Source of the DNA: Paludibacteraceae bacterium
GTDB taxonomy: Bacteria; Bacteroidota; Bacteroidia; Bacteroidales; Paludibacteraceae
Length of the DNA stretch: 54,753 bases
Assembly: GCA_017384225.1 (NCBI GenBank)
Contig: JAFNUD010000017.1
Coordinates: 1 to 54,753, forward strand
Reading direction: 5' to 3'
The notes under the pieces are model-generated. The model saw only the letters and a list, made by a program, of their open reading frames with translations. It had not been told where the DNA came from and ran no database searches. Shown here in pieces: positions 8,601 through 20,800 of the stretch. A program made the position numbers and the translations under genes. How positions within the stretch are numbered: position 1 is the first letter of the stretch; each line of letters starts with the position of its first letter.

Positions 8601-11600
8601 TTCCTCCACTTCCCATCCATACTTTAGATCCTGTGGAGTTGCTGCGTCAGAAGAACTATATTCGAAATATAGTTTGTCTGGCGTTCCTGCAAAAGTTATC
8701 AGTACGCGTTTACGGTCATCACCCCATATAAATCCATCTCCAGCAGATGTAGATGCAATTCGGATCTGATTATCCGTTTGATACCAACCGCTTTTTGTGC
8801 CAAGTTGCACGCTATTCGCATGTAGCGCTTGTGATACGAAGAATGGAGCCTCCAGACTGGGGCGTTCGCATGGAGTGAAGGTAAAGGACTTGGTTGCTGG
8901 CATGAAATCTGCATTGCCTGGTTGGGTAACGGTGATAGTGACTTCTTGCCCTTTGTTATAGATATGCAAGTCGCCATTCTTGACCTCTGCAATGGTGTTG
9001 TCCGTAGTGGCGAAAGTCAGCGGGCAGTTGGCATCTCTATTGGTGGAGTATGCGATATTAGCAATGGTAGAGTTGAAGTAATAAGGCAAGGCATTTGGAT
9101 TCCAAATAATGTCGGCTGTGGACTTGCCATCACGAATACCAGTCAGAGGGATATGAATATCTTCGGTCTTATCGCTATTATCAGAGATGGTGAGGGTAGC
9201 TTTGTAAGGAGTAGCACCGCGGTCTTCGCCCAAGTTGTCGAAGGTTACCTCTAATGCAGCATTACCAAAGCAATCGCGACCTGTTCCAGGAACAAGTTCA
9301 GGTGTCACGTTGAAGTATTTAGCATCGGCACCCGTGATGACTGCTCTGGTGATTCGTCCTGCGTTGGCGTGCAAGAAAGTGATCGTATCATGCTGCATAC
9401 CATAAGTAATACCCTTGGAGCCAAAGTCAATGGATGTAGGGGTGGCCTCGAATTGGAAGCGTTCGGAGACATGGATATTACGGAAATATCCTCCATAGTT
9501 ACCTGAATAGCAAAAGCGCAAATAATGGGTTGTTGGGTTAAGTTGGACTTCTACAGATCCAGAGCTACTATTTCCTATTTCCCATACATTTTTTTCACTC
9601 CATGTAACCCCATCTGCACTTTCCTTTACATACCAATCGCAATTAGTAGCGGTAGTAGTTGATCGCTCGTATGTGAATGACAACGTATCTGGTACACCCG
9701 TGAATACAATATCGTAATATCTATCATTATAGTCAAAAGCTCCACTGCCAACATCAGGGCTACCTAATAAAACGCCATCATTTTTCCATGAAAGGTTTCC
9801 GGTATTGTCATAACGAAATACATTGTAATAGTTCTCCGAAGTAATTGTGAATTGCACGTGGTTGTCGCCATTGACAGGAGCAATAACGTATTGCTCGGAA
9901 TTGCTGTACCATTTGTAGTTCTCTGGTTGCGAAACGGTAATAGTAGCCGTCTCGCGGGCATTGGCGATATAGAGAGTATTGTTCTCTACACGCGCAAAAG
10001 CCTCGTTATCGGATACGAAAGTGGTCTCAATATCCGTATTGGTGGTAGAGAATATGTTTGGAATAGATATACCGTAGTAGTAGGGGGTACGGGCTGCGTT
10101 CCAAGTAAATTTAGGAGTGTGTTTGATGACCTGCACGGTAAATGATTCGGTCACTGGCTCGTGCGAACTGGTGTTCTTTTGGTAGAAGGTGATGGTTGCA
10201 GTACCTTCGTTGAGGGCTGTGATGGTGTTGGTAACAGGGTCGTATGCGATGACCTCATCAGGGCGAGGGCTATCTTCGTGCGTATCGTTGCCTGTGAAAT
10301 CGTGGTCAATCTTGAAGTAGAATGAATCTGCATCCGAATTGCTTGGGGTGGCTGTTTGGGTATTAACAAACTGATAGTCAGCTGGCCATGATTCGTTCAC
10401 CAATTTGTTGGTATAATTGCTACCTGTGATTTTGGCTGTATAGCGACGGGAGTAAATGGCGTATAATGTCAGTTGCGAAGCTAATCCGTTGGGGTTGAGC
10501 GCGGAAGAAGTAATTGTCTCTGTGATGGTTGTTTTGCCTGCACCTTGTATGTGGAAAGTAGCGTTTGCAGGGTCTTTTTTCCAGCCCTCGAAGACATAGC
10601 CGTCAGCCGTTTTTGGTGCGGCAGTGAAAGTGACGGTCGCAGACATGCTTGTAGTTGTATAGTTGGTAGCTATTACTGAGCAGTTGTCTTGTCCGTTCGC
10701 GAAAGTGGCAGTAGCTGTTCCTCCCTCTGCTGGAGAAGATATGGCTTCTGCCTTGAAGAAGTAGGTAGGAATAACAGGAGCAGAGAGATAGATATAGGCA
10801 GTGCTTGTTCCGTCAGAGATAGTGATTGTGGTGGAACGAGTGTCCTTGTTGTGCTGAACAGATGGAGAGAAGTAGACTTGTTTGCTGTAATTGCTGATTT
10901 GACCAAGCGTTGTAGCGGAGCAATTGCCCGAACCATTGGCGCTGGCGCAATAGTTGTTTGCCACGCCCAATGTGATTGATGTCTGACCATTGCCAAAATG
11001 GAACTCAGGGTTGCTACTTTTAATTGTAATATCGCCACTTGCGAGGAAAGAGCGGAAACGAATGGTATAGGCGGAAGTAGAGGTTTTTCCTTCTGCGGTA
11101 GCAAGGTTTGCCATGGGGCGAGGGGTACTGGCTGTTCCTATAGATGATGTTCCATAATCCATACCTTTGGAATCCGTATCATCATAGAGGAGGATGTGTT
11201 TTTTAAGTTTTACAAAGTGATTTCGCACTTTGGCTCCTGTTCCGGACATTTTATAGCGGATATGAGAAATGTTTGGATCCAGATTGATTGTTCCCGATGT
11301 TTTCCAATTTTTATAATCCGAATAACTAACAGACCCCTTACTTCCAGACCAAGACCCATTGACTTTATTTTGTACTTCTAAATTACCATTTATTGATGCC
11401 CAACTATATTTTATATACTCAAATGTCATACTCTCCGCAGGAGCAAATACCGCTTTCTCACAGAAAGTAGTTCCAGCGGTAGTATTAGATTTCGTTTCCC
11501 CATCATACAACGAATACCAAGTACCGCCGTTGTAGGTTTGGGCGGAGAGGTTAGCGGTTGCCACGAAGAGGGCAACGAGGGTGAGGGTATAGCGTAAAAG

Positions 11601-11609
11601 TTGTTTCAT
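5694..11609 (-). CDS. Giant multidomain surface protein with T9SS type A sorting tail (1971 aa)
   Basis: Signal peptide at residues 1-24 (LVALFVATANLSAQT). Three related beta-sandwich modules lie at about 27-135, 600-720 and 930-1065; the last two share ESPDGV near a Trp and then YIRFSYKGNYAGYIRNI or a close variant. About 283-390 resembles an InlB-type repeat (FEGWKKDP). About 723-860 looks like an abnormal-spindle or choice-of-anchor type domain (SIDFGSKGI, LTISDNS), followed by Ig-like segments. From about 1400 a parallel-beta-like region begins (NNDNWHEPSNWSK). The last 75 residues are a T9SS sorting tail (LALYNINGQLIL, then GVYILQLNNQMYKFVRQ). It should cross the outer membrane through SprA and be anchored on the surface. 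An adhesive or structural role is inferred. The promoter is at 11721-11752. Confidence 0.88.
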   Translation of the reverse strand: MKQLLRYTLTLVALFVATANLSAQTYNGGTWYSLYDGETKSNTTAGTTFCEKAVFAPAESMTFEYIKYSWASINGNLEVQNKVNGSWSGSKGSVSYSDYKNWKTSGTINLDPNISHIRYKMSGTGAKVRNHFVKLKKHILLYDDTDSKGMDYGTSSIGTASTPRPMANLATAEGKTSTSAYTIRFRSFLASGDITIKSSNPEFHFGNGQTSITLGVANNYCASANGSGNCSATTLGQISNYSKQVYFSPSVQHNKDTRSTTITISDGTSTAYIYLSAPVIPTYFFKAEAISSPAEGGTATATFANGQDNCSVIATNYTTTSMSATVTFTAAPKTADGYVFEGWKKDPANATFHIQGAGKTTITETITSSALNPNGLASQLTLYAIYSRRYTAKITGSNYTNKLVNESWPADYQFVNTQTATPSNSDADSFYFKIDHDFTGNDTHEDSPRPDEVIAYDPVTNTITALNEGTATITFYQKNTSSHEPVTESFTVQVIKHTPKFTWNAARTPYYYGISIPNIFSTTNTDIETTFVSDNEAFARVENNTLYIANARETATITVSQPENYKWYSNSEQYVIAPVNGDNHVQFTITSENYYNVFRYDNTGNLSWKNDGVLLGSPDVGSGAFDYNDRYYDIVFTGVPDTLSFTYERSTTTATNCDWYVKESADGVTWSEKNVWEIGNSSSGSVEVQLNPTTHYLRFCYSGNYGGYFRNIHVSERFQFEATPTSIDFGSKGITYGMQHDTITFLHANAGRITRAVITGADAKYFNVTPELVPGTGRDCFGNAALEVTFDNLGEDRGATPYKATLTISDNSDKTEDIHIPLTGIRDGKSTADIIWNPNALPYYFNSTIANIAYSTNRDANCPLTFATTDNTIAEVKNGDLHIYNKGQEVTITVTQPGNADFMPATKSFTFTPCERPSLEAPFFVSQALHANSVQLGTKSGWYQTDNQIRIASTSAGDGFIWGDDRKRVLITFAGTPDKLYFEYSSSDAATPQDLKYGWEVEESPDGVDWNSVWTKGSLSASWASSGEIDLRPNTQYIRFSYKGNYAGYIRNIIVSSLEGNNYLRAEEGGYLSRGAKWGTQAVVDPFGMVCRVSHFTVDNTNIYTRLQFVDNMQYLYETADTKEVFTDAATADNPAYLWKINSNASGKFTVQSANDLDNGNRGNYFTIIDNTLAFTSDPAQATVWYMETPAQHNDVVKSYMDAAAAKAAEKDFGSDINTLEKVRSSLNREDFEITEVAVPAVALAEQAGVYRDEINGTGTFAVYDTIISGLKPGFYRLTVKALYRISDSQKAQAAKTNGWESVLAYVYANDVKYPIQSVYASYNAGNYDASDEIYNGHSYPTKLNSVERAFNQDHNRYLNDVYVYVEADSGKTTGTLRYGIKNPSYVPGAWLAYSTITLTRFGRKEYIFNGRNNDNWHEPSNWSKNAVPNQYHNVRIEANVNISSPVEVFGLTIAPDCSIHIASTETSTGGLSVGAHGIQGAASDGSSIIIDNLKTGAGFLRISPDYQGAMPRATVNYQTRSTLDTGANQNATWQYFGAPGKNVSFTIDYITWLYQWNEKQNWVKQNGTLTFEPFAGYAITQYGQPTYSLKADPIRTDQTITLTKTPEDLGGMNGDNLFANSYMAPIDVKNFTADDFTGNVEKTFYIFNSGSWNQWNQQNEKDSTLGSNGSTTPGQYCAIPALSAQYLDSQYDITTIPPMQGVYVITNEDGASIHLNYNKHVWQAGTYTDASTNMNESMRAPQREAQDQMQRDDFLRVRLQVNSANSGADRMYIIQEHTTTRDYDNGYDAPNQFAEGIANIYTNEPFGKMEVSCANNIDSIYIGFQAGTDDLYTLSYRSLIGESLYLKDLSNDSIFLLTEGGQYHFTAQPHSTNDLRFQVLLNPTFNNEDSNAGVTTDMEYVADTHIWHDHNQLYITNAPANSTLALYNINGQLILSHTTQHTTHTIDLNYLHNGVYILQLNNQMYKFVRQ

Positions 11610-11720
11610 GTTCAGTTAATAATGAATAGTTATTATCTTTTTGTGTCGATTATTAATAAAAAATGCGTTTTATTAAGATTGTTCGAATGTTTTGCGTTTG
11701 CAAAGTGCCGAAAATCGGTG

Positions 11721-11752
11721 CAAAATTAATAAAAAGGTATGGAATATACAAA
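11721..11752 (-). promoter_or_regulatory. Promoter of the 1971-aa surface protein gene
   Basis: Read on the minus strand: TTTG (11749-11752), 20 nt, TAATTTTG (11721-11728). This is the same layout and the same -7 sequence as the promoter of the neighbouring 3092-aa gene. The predicted start lies about 105 nt before the ATG. Confidence 0.85.
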
Positions 11753-11756
11753 ATTT

Positions 11757-11775
11757 ACGCGCGCATGTACGCGCG
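11757..11775. promoter_or_regulatory. Alternating purine-pyrimidine tract upstream of the 1971-aa gene promoter
   Basis: Nineteen bases alternate perfectly between purine and pyrimidine, with arms CGCGCG-N6-CGCGCG at 11758-11775. The tract begins 4 nt upstream of the -33 box. An equivalent tract is placed the same way at 21299-21315. It could be an operator or a Z-DNA-prone element. Confidence 0.6.
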
Positions 11776-11840
11776 ATTAATAAGGTATGATATAAAAAAC
11801 ATAAGATTTGATACTTTTTTCTGTCAATCTATTGTCAGAT

Positions 11841-11879
11841 AAAACAAAAACAGCCACCCATGATTGAGGTGGCTGTTTG
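11841..11879 (-). terminator. Terminator after the 3092-aa gene
   Basis: An 11-bp perfect stem (11848-11858 with 11868-11878) whose minus-strand 3' side runs into a T-rich tract (the A-rich bases 11841-11850 on the plus strand). It starts 19 nt after the stop codon. Confidence 0.9.
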
Positions 11880-11896
11880 AGTAACGAGACAACGAC

Positions 11897-14800
11897 TTAT
11901 TTAGCAAGCAGAATCTTGCCCGAAGTAATACAACGCTTGCCGTTCTCGAAGAATGCATAGATATACGTTTTGTTGGCTTCAGGGAGCGTGCAGACATGAT
12001 GATAGGTGTAAATATCTACCAATTTGTCTGCACCATTAGCATCTGTAACGATATATGCATCATTTTGCGAAGTCTCTTCTAGTTTGCTCATGTACAATAG
12101 AGAACCATCTAATGTATAAACTCCTACTGACACATTTTTGCGTAACGTAGCAAAAACAAGTTCGTTAGAACCTGCAAGGTGCTTCACTAAGACATCCGTA
12201 GCCATAGGCGTTTGAGCAGATTCGACAGTTGTGTGTAGGAAATGAATGGTATATATCAACTCTGTGCCATCCGCTGCTGTGACGTAGATGTAGAAAGGCT
12301 CATTCTCGGTGTACATAGAATAATCCACCATAGCATTGTCATCTTCAGGTACAGCCTGAACTATAGGTTTGCTATTGACAATATAGTACGTGTACTCCAA
12401 GGTTTCTGAATTGAAGTCTCGGATAAGTGCACTATCAAGGTAGATTGCCGAGAGGCGCGCATTGCTACTTAGCTGGACAACTTGCTCTAATGTATATACG
12501 CGTACGTGTTGCCCGTCTTGTGCACTAACCTGAATAGTGAAGTTCACACCATCAGCAGTGATGCTGACAGAAGCATTTGTGTCATTGGCAATAGCTTGTA
12601 TGTCTGATAGGGCAGCGAGTTGGATAGAGTCGGTGCCGACAGGATATGTGAGGACGTAGCTGGTGGAATCAGGGTGGAAGCCCTCCACTATTTGACCTTT
12701 AACCGTGAGCGATTGGAGTGAGCAATCGTCGTTGAGTGCCGTTGTGACGCGTATATCGTATTCCGCAGAGTACATAGGGTCAGGTGCGGTAACAGAGAAA
12801 CGGAATGTAGTTTGTGTCTGCTCATCAAGTGCAACAACGAACGTGTCAATAGCTACTATCTGAGAGGTATGTCCTACATCGTATGTGAAAGTAGGTATAG
12901 TGATAGTACCGTATGGCAACACAATGTCGTAGTAGAAAGAGTCAGGACGGAAACCATCAATCAGTACACCATCTTGATAGATCGCCTCCAACTGGCAGTT
13001 AGATGAGAGCTGACGTTGGAAAGTAATCGTGTAAATGGACTGATAGGTGGTGTCTTCAGCCATGACAGTGATGTGAGTAATATCGCCCATGTCAATATTG
13101 ATACGCTGTTGTGGTTCGGCTTTTTCGACTAATACAGATGGCAAAGGTTCTTCTTCTGTTAGCGTGAAGGTGTAGTGATAGTTGGTAGGAGTGAAACCTT
13201 CGAGTGGAATACCATTGATATAAATATTGAGTAGGTTTGCATTGTCGGACAATACATTGCTGAATATGAAATAGATGGTATAAATGCGTGTTTGACCATT
13301 TTGCGCTTGAACTTCCAATACTTGTTTCCAACCTATTTGTTTGTTCGCTATTAGATATGGTACACATTGCGTATTGACGATTTGATATGCGTCTCCCTCT
13401 ACCCAAGTAATTGTTGGAGCAATTGAATCTCCAGCAGCAAGATAGAGATAATAATCATGGGTGTAAGGGTCGAATCCTTCCAACGAATCGGATTGAATGA
13501 AAATCATCTGTAAGGTATCAACAATTGATTGCTCAACGTTGTATGCCACGGTGTAGGTGTTTGTGCTACCAGACATGGCTTGTACATGTATTTGAGTAAT
13601 ACGTTGTATGGTATCGTCAACCACAGTATTGGTAGTGATTGTTTGCCATTTGTCTGCTTCGTCCCAAGTGAGTTTAGGGAAGAATGTGCTTCCAACAGGT
13701 AGGGTGTAAGCATAATAGAAAGAGTCAGGACGGAAACCGTCAATCAGTACACCATCTTCATAGATCGCTTGCAAGGTATCTGCTTCTGAAGGAGTTAGTT
13801 GGAATGCCAACAAATATTGGTCTTGTGCTCCATTTTCGGCTGTAACGAAGATTGTATGTTGCAAACTACCAGTGATGGAATCGAGTATGATTTGTGTGGA
13901 CTCTTGTGGTACGGCATACACATCAGGCATAGTAGTTTGACCTACTGGTAGAGGGATGAAATAGTGGTAGTGGTCAGGTGTAAATGTGGCTAAAGGCTCT
14001 CCGTCAAGATAAATCATCTTGAGATGTGTATTGCTAGACTTTGGAGCGAGGAACTGGAGCGTATAGGTGTTGGTTGTAATGCCATCGGCAGCAGTGACAA
14101 TGATTTGTGTAGTCCATTGATCGGTGTTAATAACTACAGATTGTCCTTTACTATTGAGTCGAGCAGTAATCTCTGGCAGGTATCGTGTGCCAGAAGGTAG
14201 GTTGATTGTATAGCGTTGCTGCATGGCAGAGAATGTCAAATCTGGGTTGAGAGCAGGGTGGAATTTGTCTAAAGTAAGACCATCCAGCAAGATTTGCGCC
14301 AGTGTAATATCGTTAGATGCCGCATCATTATACACTTCAATGATATAGTCGGAGCTTGTAATGCCGTCTTGTGCCACTACATGAAGCGTGTAGGCAAAAC
14401 CATCGAAAGATTGGGTGACGGTTTGGAAATTGTCGTTGGATGACCATGTGAGTGTGACATCGTTGGTCGTAGTTTTTACCGAATAATAGTGTCGATAGCT
14501 AACGAAATTCTCAATAGGCTTTCCGTTGACAGCTATACCCGTGAGGGAAGTGCAGTGGCTGTGCTCTGCTTTTACGAGCAATTGGTAAATAACTTGATTG
14601 ATACCATCCTCTGACATGACGATGATGTTAGTTGTTTCTCCGATATTGCCGTACTCGATGGTCACTTGTTGGCGTGAAGCCCCCAGCTCATAGTAGATCG
14701 AAGGCATGGTAGGTTCAGTAACTTTGTATGCCCCTGTAGGTATTGTGTAGGTGTATTGGAGCACTTCAGCTTGGAACTCCTCAAGCAATGTACCGTCCAT

Positions 14801-17800
14801 ATAGATGGCTTGCAGGTATGGCGAACTGCTGAGGTTAGGCGCAATAATCAGTGTGTATGGTTGACCTATAGTGCCATCTGCTGCGGTGACAGTGTATGTA
14901 TATATGATCGTGTCGCCTTGAGTATGATAGGTGGCTGCTAATTGTGCAGCTTGGTCGTTAGCGACAGCGTGGATCTGTACAGGTTCGTCTGTATAATAAG
15001 TATATTCGCGCACATTTGGGATGAAAGCCTCATAATGGCTACTATTGATATAGATTGCCTTGAGATCCGTGTTGGAAGATTGTGCCTGTGGATACGTGAT
15101 TCGATAGGTATGTTGCTCATCGCCGATCACCTGCCATTCCATATACAATGGTGTTTGAATGAAGATGACAGAGTCGGAAGGATGGACACGTGTGAAGCTT
15201 ACACGTTCTGGTGTTGGTAGCGTATATTCGTAGGTGTCGCGAGCAAACTCTTGCATAGCGATTCCATTGATTTCAATCTCAGCAAGTTGACCTGTTGTGT
15301 GGATGTCTGGTCGGTTGAGCAGGATCGTATAAGTGGCTTGAGTGCCATCCTCCGCAGTGACAGTGATAACGCCATCGTGTAGTTCTACAGTCTGACCATC
15401 CATCTTCTTGACGAAGGTGATCACAGGCAGTTTGTCGGCATCGATCGTGTATTCCGTTTGTGCAGGGTCGAAACTGATGCCTACTGCCGTGATGTTCTCC
15501 AATTGTGTGTCATTGGAGAGGTCGGTGATGAAGCGAATCGTGTATGTAGTGCTCTCGCCTAACTCTGGTGTGACAGTAATAGTCAATGTGGAGTCGGCAT
15601 ATTGGGTTGAGATTGTTTGCAAACTGCTACCTGCAATAGGTTGTACATCAGGCAGATGTTTGGTGGTAGATGGCAAGTGAATCTCGTATGCAGTTTTTGT
15701 ATCTACGAAAGCAGTTATAGTCTGACCATTGACACGCAAATCGCTAAGGAGATTATTGCCATCCAATGGACGACGAAGTGTCAGCGTATATTGGGTACTT
15801 GTACCATCCTCTGCGTAGTTGGTAATAGTGGCATTGCGCACGCTATATCGATCAATAATAGTGGTATCGTCCCATACAACGTGTTGTGCTTGATCCGCTA
15901 CTTCACCAGTGAAAGTGAGTGTAGGAAGAAGCGTGTTCTCAGGGTCGGTGAGAGTATAAGAGAACGCATTATCATCCATAACGGCTACGCTGTCGTTGAC
16001 GGTCATACCCGTGAGTCGGCTGTTGTAAGCGAAACGGAGATAATCTACATAGAGATTAGCATTAGAACTAGCTGATGGATATTGACTTGTCGCATCTATA
16101 ATAATGTCTAATCCCGTGACATAGAGATTTGATGTGTTTAATGCTGTAGTGCTCTCAATATAATCGGATGTAGTCTGTGTTTGCAATTGATCGAAAGTGT
16201 ATTCAGCACCACCATTATCGAAGAATTTGAAGCGGAAAAGAGCTCCATTGCCAGCCTTGTCTGGATAGTGGAAGCGTGTGATAGCTTGGTCTGGAGTATT
16301 GCGGAATTTGATAAAACCAGAAGGTGTGACGCGTGTGCCACCAGCTACCGCAAAAGAGGCATCCATTTTACCTAAATTCATCACAGCAGGTACAGGACCA
16401 GCTAAAGCAGCCCAATAAGTCGTTTGAAGGTGAACCGCAGTTTCATTCTCTTTATTGACTGTCGTTCCTGCTTTGGCAGTCAATAGGTAGGTGCCTAATA
16501 TGTCGCCTGGTACATTCCAAGATGTAGGTTTGTCGGTTTTAGATGTTTTGGTAGTCGTCCATTGGGTGAAATCGTTGTTAGGAATCACATCTTCAGGATA
16601 GTAATACCAGATATCGTATGTATTTGTTCTTCCTTGAGCTGTTACTTTCATTTGCCAATGTTTATCAGTGTCTTCTATTTCCTCAAGGACAACTCCTGGC
16701 AGCGCATAGCAATTGATGGATGGCTTGGATGTGACATTGACTATATAAGAGAAACGATTAGCATCGAAGCCTTCGATGGTTGCTCCATTCACTTTAATGT
16801 CTGTCAATACGGCAGGGTCCTGTGTTTCAACGGAAGGGGTAAGGGTGTAAACCAGATCCTCTTCACCTGGACGGTTGGATTTGACAGTGATGATAGTAGG
16901 AGCATTTATGCCACCAGGTTGTACCCATACGGTTTGCTCGGCAAAAGCCTTGGTATAGTTGACCGTCATAGTGCGTGTGCCATATGGTAGGGCTACCGTA
17001 TGCTCGGTTTGAGAAGCATCAAGTGAGATTCCCGTTTCGTCTATACCCAAGGTAGCCAATAGGTTGGTTTCATTGGCATAGGTAGGCAGGAAATGAATAT
17101 TATAGGTGCGTTGATCACCGTTTTCAGCGGTTACAATGATTTGCGAGGTTTGACCCAATGGACGCGAGATGAATGCAATGGTCTGCTCGGGTTCGAGTGC
17201 TTGGTAGAGTACTAATGGAGCATTCTTCTCGCCGTAAGGCATATGGATCGTGTAGTCTGTAACGTCAGGGATATATGTAAGACTCACTATATCATGGTCA
17301 AGCATAATGTACTCAAGCGCTACGTTGCCTGATTTCTTTACAGGGAAGTGGATCGCATAATCTTGTGTGGTTTGTCCATCCGGTGCTACAACATGTATGG
17401 TAGTCACACCATCTATGGCGCTATGGTAAGTTGTGATAGTTTGGTCGGGATGCATACCGATAGGTTGTACACATGGTACTAACTTGGTTCCTTGAGCAAG
17501 GCTGTCGGTATATGATAGCACTTGCGTGTCAAAGCCTTGTAAACTGATGCCATTGAGCAGAATATCTGATAGATAAGCATTGACCGATTTATTGCGCTTG
17601 TAGTGGATGGTATATGTTTGGGTTCTTCCACTTGGTGCGATGACAATGACCTCTTGCTTGGTATCGTTGAGATTGTGCAACGCAATGTTTTGCCCAGGTT
17701 TGCTCTCAACGCGAATAGTAGGTAAATTGTATCCGTCTGGCAGTGATAATGTGTAGTTGTATGTGGTTGGTTCGAAATCGAAATTCATGCCCTCTAATTG

Positions 17801-20800
17801 TAGGTTGATTAGATTGGCATCATCGTCTAATAGACGCTTGAAGAATAGTGTGTATGTAGTAGTATCACCGCTTTGAGCCTGTACGAAAAGATTATAGGTG
17901 TTGGCATTTTGCATACCAGTATGGACAACTTGCTCTGCATATTGTTTTTCGAAACTAATATTAGGCGTAATGTCGTTTGCAATGTCAAGGGTATAAGTAT
18001 GTTGTTGTGGGTCAAATCCAGGGATAGAGTTGCCATTGATAGCAATATCGCGCAGTGTACAATCGGTGTTGGCTTGTAGGTTGAGAATGATTTCGTACTG
18101 TGCTTTGTATTCACCTGCTACTACGTAAAGAGTAGCAATATTTCCTTGACGGAAAACGGTGACTACCTGTGTGGAATCGCTATCGTAGGTGATAGTAGGT
18201 GTGATGTGGGAACATACAACAGAATAGGTGAATTGGTTTGGCAAGAAACCAGTAATGGCCTGACCATCAATGTAAATATTACGGAGTAATGCAAAATTAT
18301 TGTCTGCATCAATGAAGTCAATAGTATATGTATTGGCAGATGCAAATTCTGGTTGTACTACAATTTTAGCTTGACCTGTTGCGTGTGGCGTGGAGATTGT
18401 GATTTGTTGTCCCTCCTCTTTGTCCACAGTGATGATAGGACAAGTGGAACTGCTGAGCGATACGGTGTAATCGAATACTTTTTGATCGAATCCTGTCAGA
18501 CTATCTCCATCCAGATAAATCATCTTTAGGAATGCACTTTCAGAACGTTGGATAATGAAAGTGATGATGTAGGTGCGTGTAGTTCCACTCTCGGCTGTCA
18601 CCTTGATGGTTTGTACGTTGCCACTGAGGATATTAAGTACTTTCTGCGATTCTTCTGCTTTTTCGTACGTAACGGTTGGAATCGTGGTTGTTCCCATTGG
18701 CAATGTGATGGTGTAGTGGAGTGTGTCGGGATGAAAATTCTCTAATGCTTTTCCATCAATGTATATGTTGTTGAGACTGGAGTTGTCGGATGTCTCAACA
18801 GAGAAGTGGAGAACGTAGGTTTGGCTTGCACCTGATTGTGGACGCACGGTGATTTTATAGTCGCCATTGATGCCTCCATCACGTGTGGTAATGGTCTGAT
18901 ATTCATCCGCTTGGTCATATGTGATGATAGGCAGTTGGGTGGTGCCTTTTGGTAATGGACAATCGTATTCGAGGATGTTAGGGTCGAATCCATCCAATGG
19001 TTGTCCGTCCAGATAAATCATTTTGAGCGTAGCATTTGTGGCCTTGCCTACTGAAAAGGCAATCTGGTAAACGGTGGTATTGCCATTTTGTGCAGTGACT
19101 GTGATACGGGTAGTGCCATTGATGCCTCCTGTGATAATATTCACTGTTTGGTATTCATCGCCTTTGTCCACCGTTATTGCTGGCAATAGGGTTGTTCCGA
19201 TAGGTAGAGTATAGGAGTATGAGGTCTTTTCAGGAGCAAAATCTGCGAGTGCTTCACCACCTATATAAATCATGTTGAGTGAAGAAATCTCTGAAAGGGC
19301 AGTGGATACTACAATCTTGTATTCGGTGCTGTTGATGCCGTTGCCTGCGGTAACGAGTACCTTGCTGACACCATTGAGACCTCCTTCCTCTACCAATACT
19401 TGTTGGGTAGGTTCGCCCTTCTCATAGGTGATAGTAGGCAATTCTGTGGTACCAATAGGCAGATTGACATAATAGGTAGTGCGATCAGGGGCAAAATCAG
19501 TGATGAGATTATCACCCATTTGCAAACTCTTGAGCAATGCGTAAGAGGATGCCTCCAACTTGAAATTTAGTTTGTAAATTTTAGGGGTAGGGTTACCTGG
19601 TGTAGATACGCTGATTTGATAGGTTCCTCCGTCAATAACAGCAGGAGTAGTATGCTTGATGGTTTGCTCGCCTTCAGGGTATGCGGAGATCGCCTCTACG
19701 ATAGGCATAGAGGTTGTGGTAATAGGTAGCGAAACGTGATATGTGGTTTGGCTAGGAGTGAATCCTGCCAAGGATGTTCCATTGATTTTAATATCTTTCA
19801 GCGTGTTGTCGGATAGCTGCGCCACTTTGAATTGTATAGTGTAGGTAGCTGTTGTTTTCTTATCAGCTGCTGTAACAGTGATAGATGCAGTACTTGTAGT
19901 ACTCGTAGGTTGAGTGATGCTTATGGTTTGTTCATCTTCTTGTGCTTCAACAGATATGGTTGGAGCCGCATTGGTACCATATGGCAACTCTACAGTGTAG
20001 TTATATATTGCAGGTTGGAAATTGTTAATGGCTTTACCATTGACGAAGATGTTAGATAGCTTTGCATTAGTGCTTGCTTCACGCACAAACTTAATTTTAT
20101 ATGTAGTAGTGCTTTTTCCATCTTCAGAGCTGACAGTGATAATAGTGGGATTGCCATCGATGATACCTGGTGTGATAGTCATCTCGTTGGTTTGCAATTC
20201 ACGACCAGGGAAATCAACTGTATTACCACGTGCGTTGGTGAGTGAGCCTACTCCTCGAACAGCTTTGATGGCTGGGATTTCAGTAACTGTGCGTCCGAGT
20301 GAATAGTTTTGTTCTTCGGTGGAGTTGGGGTCAAATGCCTTCCACTCTTTGCTTCCGATATAAAGTTTGTCAATTTTGGACGAATAGATGAGCTCCACAT
20401 CATCCACATAGAGGGCGCTGTTTTCGTACAGACCATCCTTTGCGCGGAAGTTAGGGTAGTTGGAGGCAGAGAAGATGATATTCATCATCTCTGGTACATC
20501 GTCGTTGAAATAGTAGATAGGCACACGGATGTTGGTCCAGTCGCCATATTGCTTCATCTCGCGCCACATACCCTCTGCAATCTGGCTAGCTTTTTGGATT
20601 GTACCACATTCGTTGGCATCCAATGCTTGGCGAATATCGCTCTCTTCATTGGTTTGGCTTACCGAAGAGCAACTACCATCTTTGGCTTTGTATTTATCGC
20701 CTTTAGCAGTACCTGTCCATGCGTAATAGAGCAGATAGAAATCCTCTTTATCTACATTAGGACCTACGCGCTTGATCCATACCGACATCGTGTCAGGACG

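Noticed and set aside
12000..20000. Regularly spaced similar DNA, possible CRISPR or tandem repeat array
   Set aside because: The spacing of about 260-300 bp matches protein repeats in one open frame; there are no short identical repeats with unique spacers.
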